A stretch of DNA of 64,000 nt from Magicicada septendecula (taxonomy: Eukaryota; Arthropoda; Insecta; Hemiptera; Cicadidae), in contig JAWRYS010001452.1 of NCBI GenBank assembly GCA_034769895.1, positions 1-64,000 of the forward strand, in the 5' to 3' direction. The position numbers and the translations under genes are program-made. The notes under the pieces are model-generated. The model saw only the letters and a program-made list of their open reading frames with translations, did not search any database and was not told where the DNA came from. Each line of letters starts with the position of its first letter. Within the stretch, counting starts at the first letter, position 1. Positions 62,136 to 64,000 of the stretch are shown here, one piece after another.

Positions 62136-64000
62136 TGTTTATAGAAAACAATTAAAATGATTTGCTTATCAATGTTCTATTTGAACGAGGCGACGAATTC
62201 AATCTGTCCCGCCCTTTCTCAATTTCGTGTCAATCGAGACAGCGGTTGCTGGATTCGCTACTTGAGCGCTCGCCGTCGCATTGGAAACCTTCACTATACA
62301 TTATATTTTTAAACATACACTTTGCTAATAGAAATAAGACACGAGTTAACACACACAGTATAAATTTATTATTAATTGGAAGTTAGTATTTTATAGACAC
62401 AAGTTGTAATTAGTTTGTTCATATATAATTCTGCACCGGATAATTCTTTATAAGACTCTTACTCAAGGTTAAACGATTGACTTTTGAATACAAATAAACA
62501 GTAATGGCGATTTATTTCGCCGATCAACAAATATTTTGGTCGACGTTTGTGGGTTGTTTGGATCACGTTAAAAGGTTCAGATGCAGTTACAACATTAAAA
62601 ATACACAACCTTACAATGTTTTTTCCTTATGTAGGATAATGTGTAGTGGTAATTGTTTTGTTTAAGTGTCATACAAGATGTTTATAAGTCGTACATAAAT
62701 ATGAGTAGTTCTATAGTTAACAAAATTTTCAGTGATATAATTTTATGGATCAATCGTTGTAAGAGAATAAAAATGATTTAGTGGTATTCAAAATACATTG
62801 AGAAATGGTCAAAGTGCGTTTATTTTTTGGAAGTTGAAATAATTTAACTGATACTTAACAGCCTTGCAGTACGGTATTATTCGGGATGAAGAGAAGGAAG
62901 GATTATGGCTTCAATATTGTTCCTGTGTACTTTATTCGAGCTTCGGCATCTTTTTCACAGTGGGTTGGACTTATTTGGATATTTCATATTGAGTTAAACG
63001 TCTTCTCCCTCTGGAAATGGTATTCTGCATCCATCAGGCTTCTGTACTCTCAATTTCTACACTTTGTTTTACTTCTAAGATGTCTCAAACGTTAAAAGGT
63101 GTTGTACAGACGATTCGCGTCTGGCTTGCGATAGCGTCACTTTCCAAGTAAATGTATTTAACGGTAATTACCTCGTTAAACGGCCGTTCCCATGGTTACG
63201 TGTTTGCTCTCATTGGGTGAGCTCAATATTAGTACATTGTTATCAATTTTCGAATTTCTTTCAAATCTTCCCATATCTTCGGACTTTCTTCCTCCTCTTA
63301 TCTTCCTTCTGAGTTAATATCTAAATGCACTGTCATTTATATTTTCTCACAACGATTATTTTGGTACCCCACAATATTGGGTTTTATCAAGTTTTTTTAA
63401 GTTCACAATTAATTTCATACTTACTAATCACATTTCTTTGTTTATATAATTCCTTAATTTAATATTTGGTTTTTAATAATAACTACTATTCATCCTTGAT
63501 GAATTAGTCACATTGGATTTGTCCATTACATGGTGATTTTTATACAATTAGTAATTGTTTATGTTTGACCGTTAGGCCTGTTTCACATTTAAGTAGCCAT
63601 TACTGGATTTTTGTGGCTTCATACACAACATATTTCATTGAGTCCCAAATTGTTATTTTGCATTTATAATTAGGTTTAATGTATCTGGATGTGTTTTAAT
63701 TAGTAACAACTGTGTTATTCAATCTTACTTGCTAATTATTTGCTATTCATTTCCAATATAAAATAAAACATCTAGGCCTATGGTCTGTATAACTCTTACA
63801 GCCATATCCATTTCATAACTAACAGTTTATATAATTCATTATTTCTTATTTGTTGTTCTGGTGCTAAACAATCTCACCTCTATTGAACTTTTTCCATTAA
63901 ACTCACCTTATAACATGGGTATTGGATACAAACTTATTTTCTAATGCTTTTTTCTCTCCCTTCCATATTAACACCATCTAATTACTTTTCTTTGTGAAAC
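62136..64000 (-). repeat. Putative LTR after unit 11 (3' part, cut by window end)
   Basis: Carries the unit 9/11 markers near 62236 and 62703. It continues beyond the window. Confidence 0.5.
63354..64000. repeat. Tandem unit 12 (partial, 647 bp)
   Basis: First 647 bases of a further unit, cut by the window end. It matches the other copies throughout and holds only LTR sequence. Confidence 0.95.

Larger units (their letters stand above)
57587..63353. repeat. Tandem unit 11 (5767 bp)
   Basis: Same subtype and length as unit 9. By eye only a handful of positions differ, including 'aagtttac' near 57635, 'aaatgtcc' near 59995 and 'ttttcctaa' near 61010 (Lys to Arg in the second frame). Confidence 0.97.
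1..64000 (-). mobile_element. Tandem array of a gag-only LTR-retrotransposon unit
   Basis: The whole window is a head-to-tail array of one unit. The landmark GGTACCCCACAATATTGGG recurs near 10, 5768, 11526, 17296, 23025, 28754, 34522, 40292, 46060, 51827, 57596 and 63363, giving periods of 5729-5770 bp. All copies face the same way. Coding potential, primer-binding sequence and polypurine tract all lie on the minus strand. The period equals one putative LTR plus one internal region, so neighbouring elements share LTRs. The repeat structure is seen directly. The retrotransposon reading is inferred from the tRNA-Lys-like site, the polypurine tract followed by TGT, and a coiled-coil ORF downstream of the primer site. 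No polymerase gene is visible. Both window edges fall inside an LTR, so the array is longer than shown. Confidence 0.9.

Noticed and set aside
1..64000. CRISPR array or phage/plasmid repeats
   Set aside because: The repeat unit is several kilobases and the repeats are contiguous without spacers. Nothing in the window resembles cas, phage or plasmid genes.

Overview
The window is one tandem array. Eleven complete copies of a 5.73-5.77 kb unit, plus the first 647 bases of a twelfth, run head to tail from base 1 to base 64000. The copies differ by a few scattered substitutions and small indels. No unique sequence flanks the array, so it continues past both ends. The sequence is AT-rich with strong strand asymmetry: the plus strand is pyrimidine-rich and the minus strand purine-rich. 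There are no operons, ribosome binding sites or bacterial genes. This is eukaryotic repeat DNA. A tRNA-Lys primer-binding site and a gag-like ORF suggest an animal, probably an insect, but the species cannot be fixed from the sequence.

Each unit reads best as a minus-strand LTR retrotransposon of the Ty3/Gypsy type. In copy 1, read on the minus strand (falling coordinates), there is: a putative LTR 3' end at 4539; a TGGCGCC primer-binding-like site at 4535; a leader; a near-perfect tRNA-Lys primer-binding sequence at 4260-4238 with a degenerate second copy at 4328-4296; a 138-aa acidic coiled-coil ORF (4190-3774), taken as the Gag N-terminus; an open frame continuing in the -1 frame (3777-2914); a 65-aa frame (3016-2819); an AT-rich 3' region with a strong hairpin (1963-1993); a polypurine tract (1515-1504); and then TGT, the start of the next LTR. 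The LTR would be about 2.7 kb and the internal part about 3.0 kb. Their sum equals the repeat period, so the array has the form LTR-internal-LTR-internal with shared LTRs.

No reverse transcriptase, RNase H, integrase or protease frame is visible, so the element looks non-autonomous (gag-only, resembling the TR-GAG elements described in plants). The gag-like frame is split by a -1 frame change present in every copy. Copies 4 and 5 carry an extra 1-bp deletion and copy 8 a nonsense mutation.

Shared variants reveal layered history. Copies 4 and 5 are near-identical neighbours. Copies 9 and 11 are near-identical but separated by a different copy 10. Copy 8 is a mosaic of the two types. This points to unequal exchange or gene conversion after the founding amplification.
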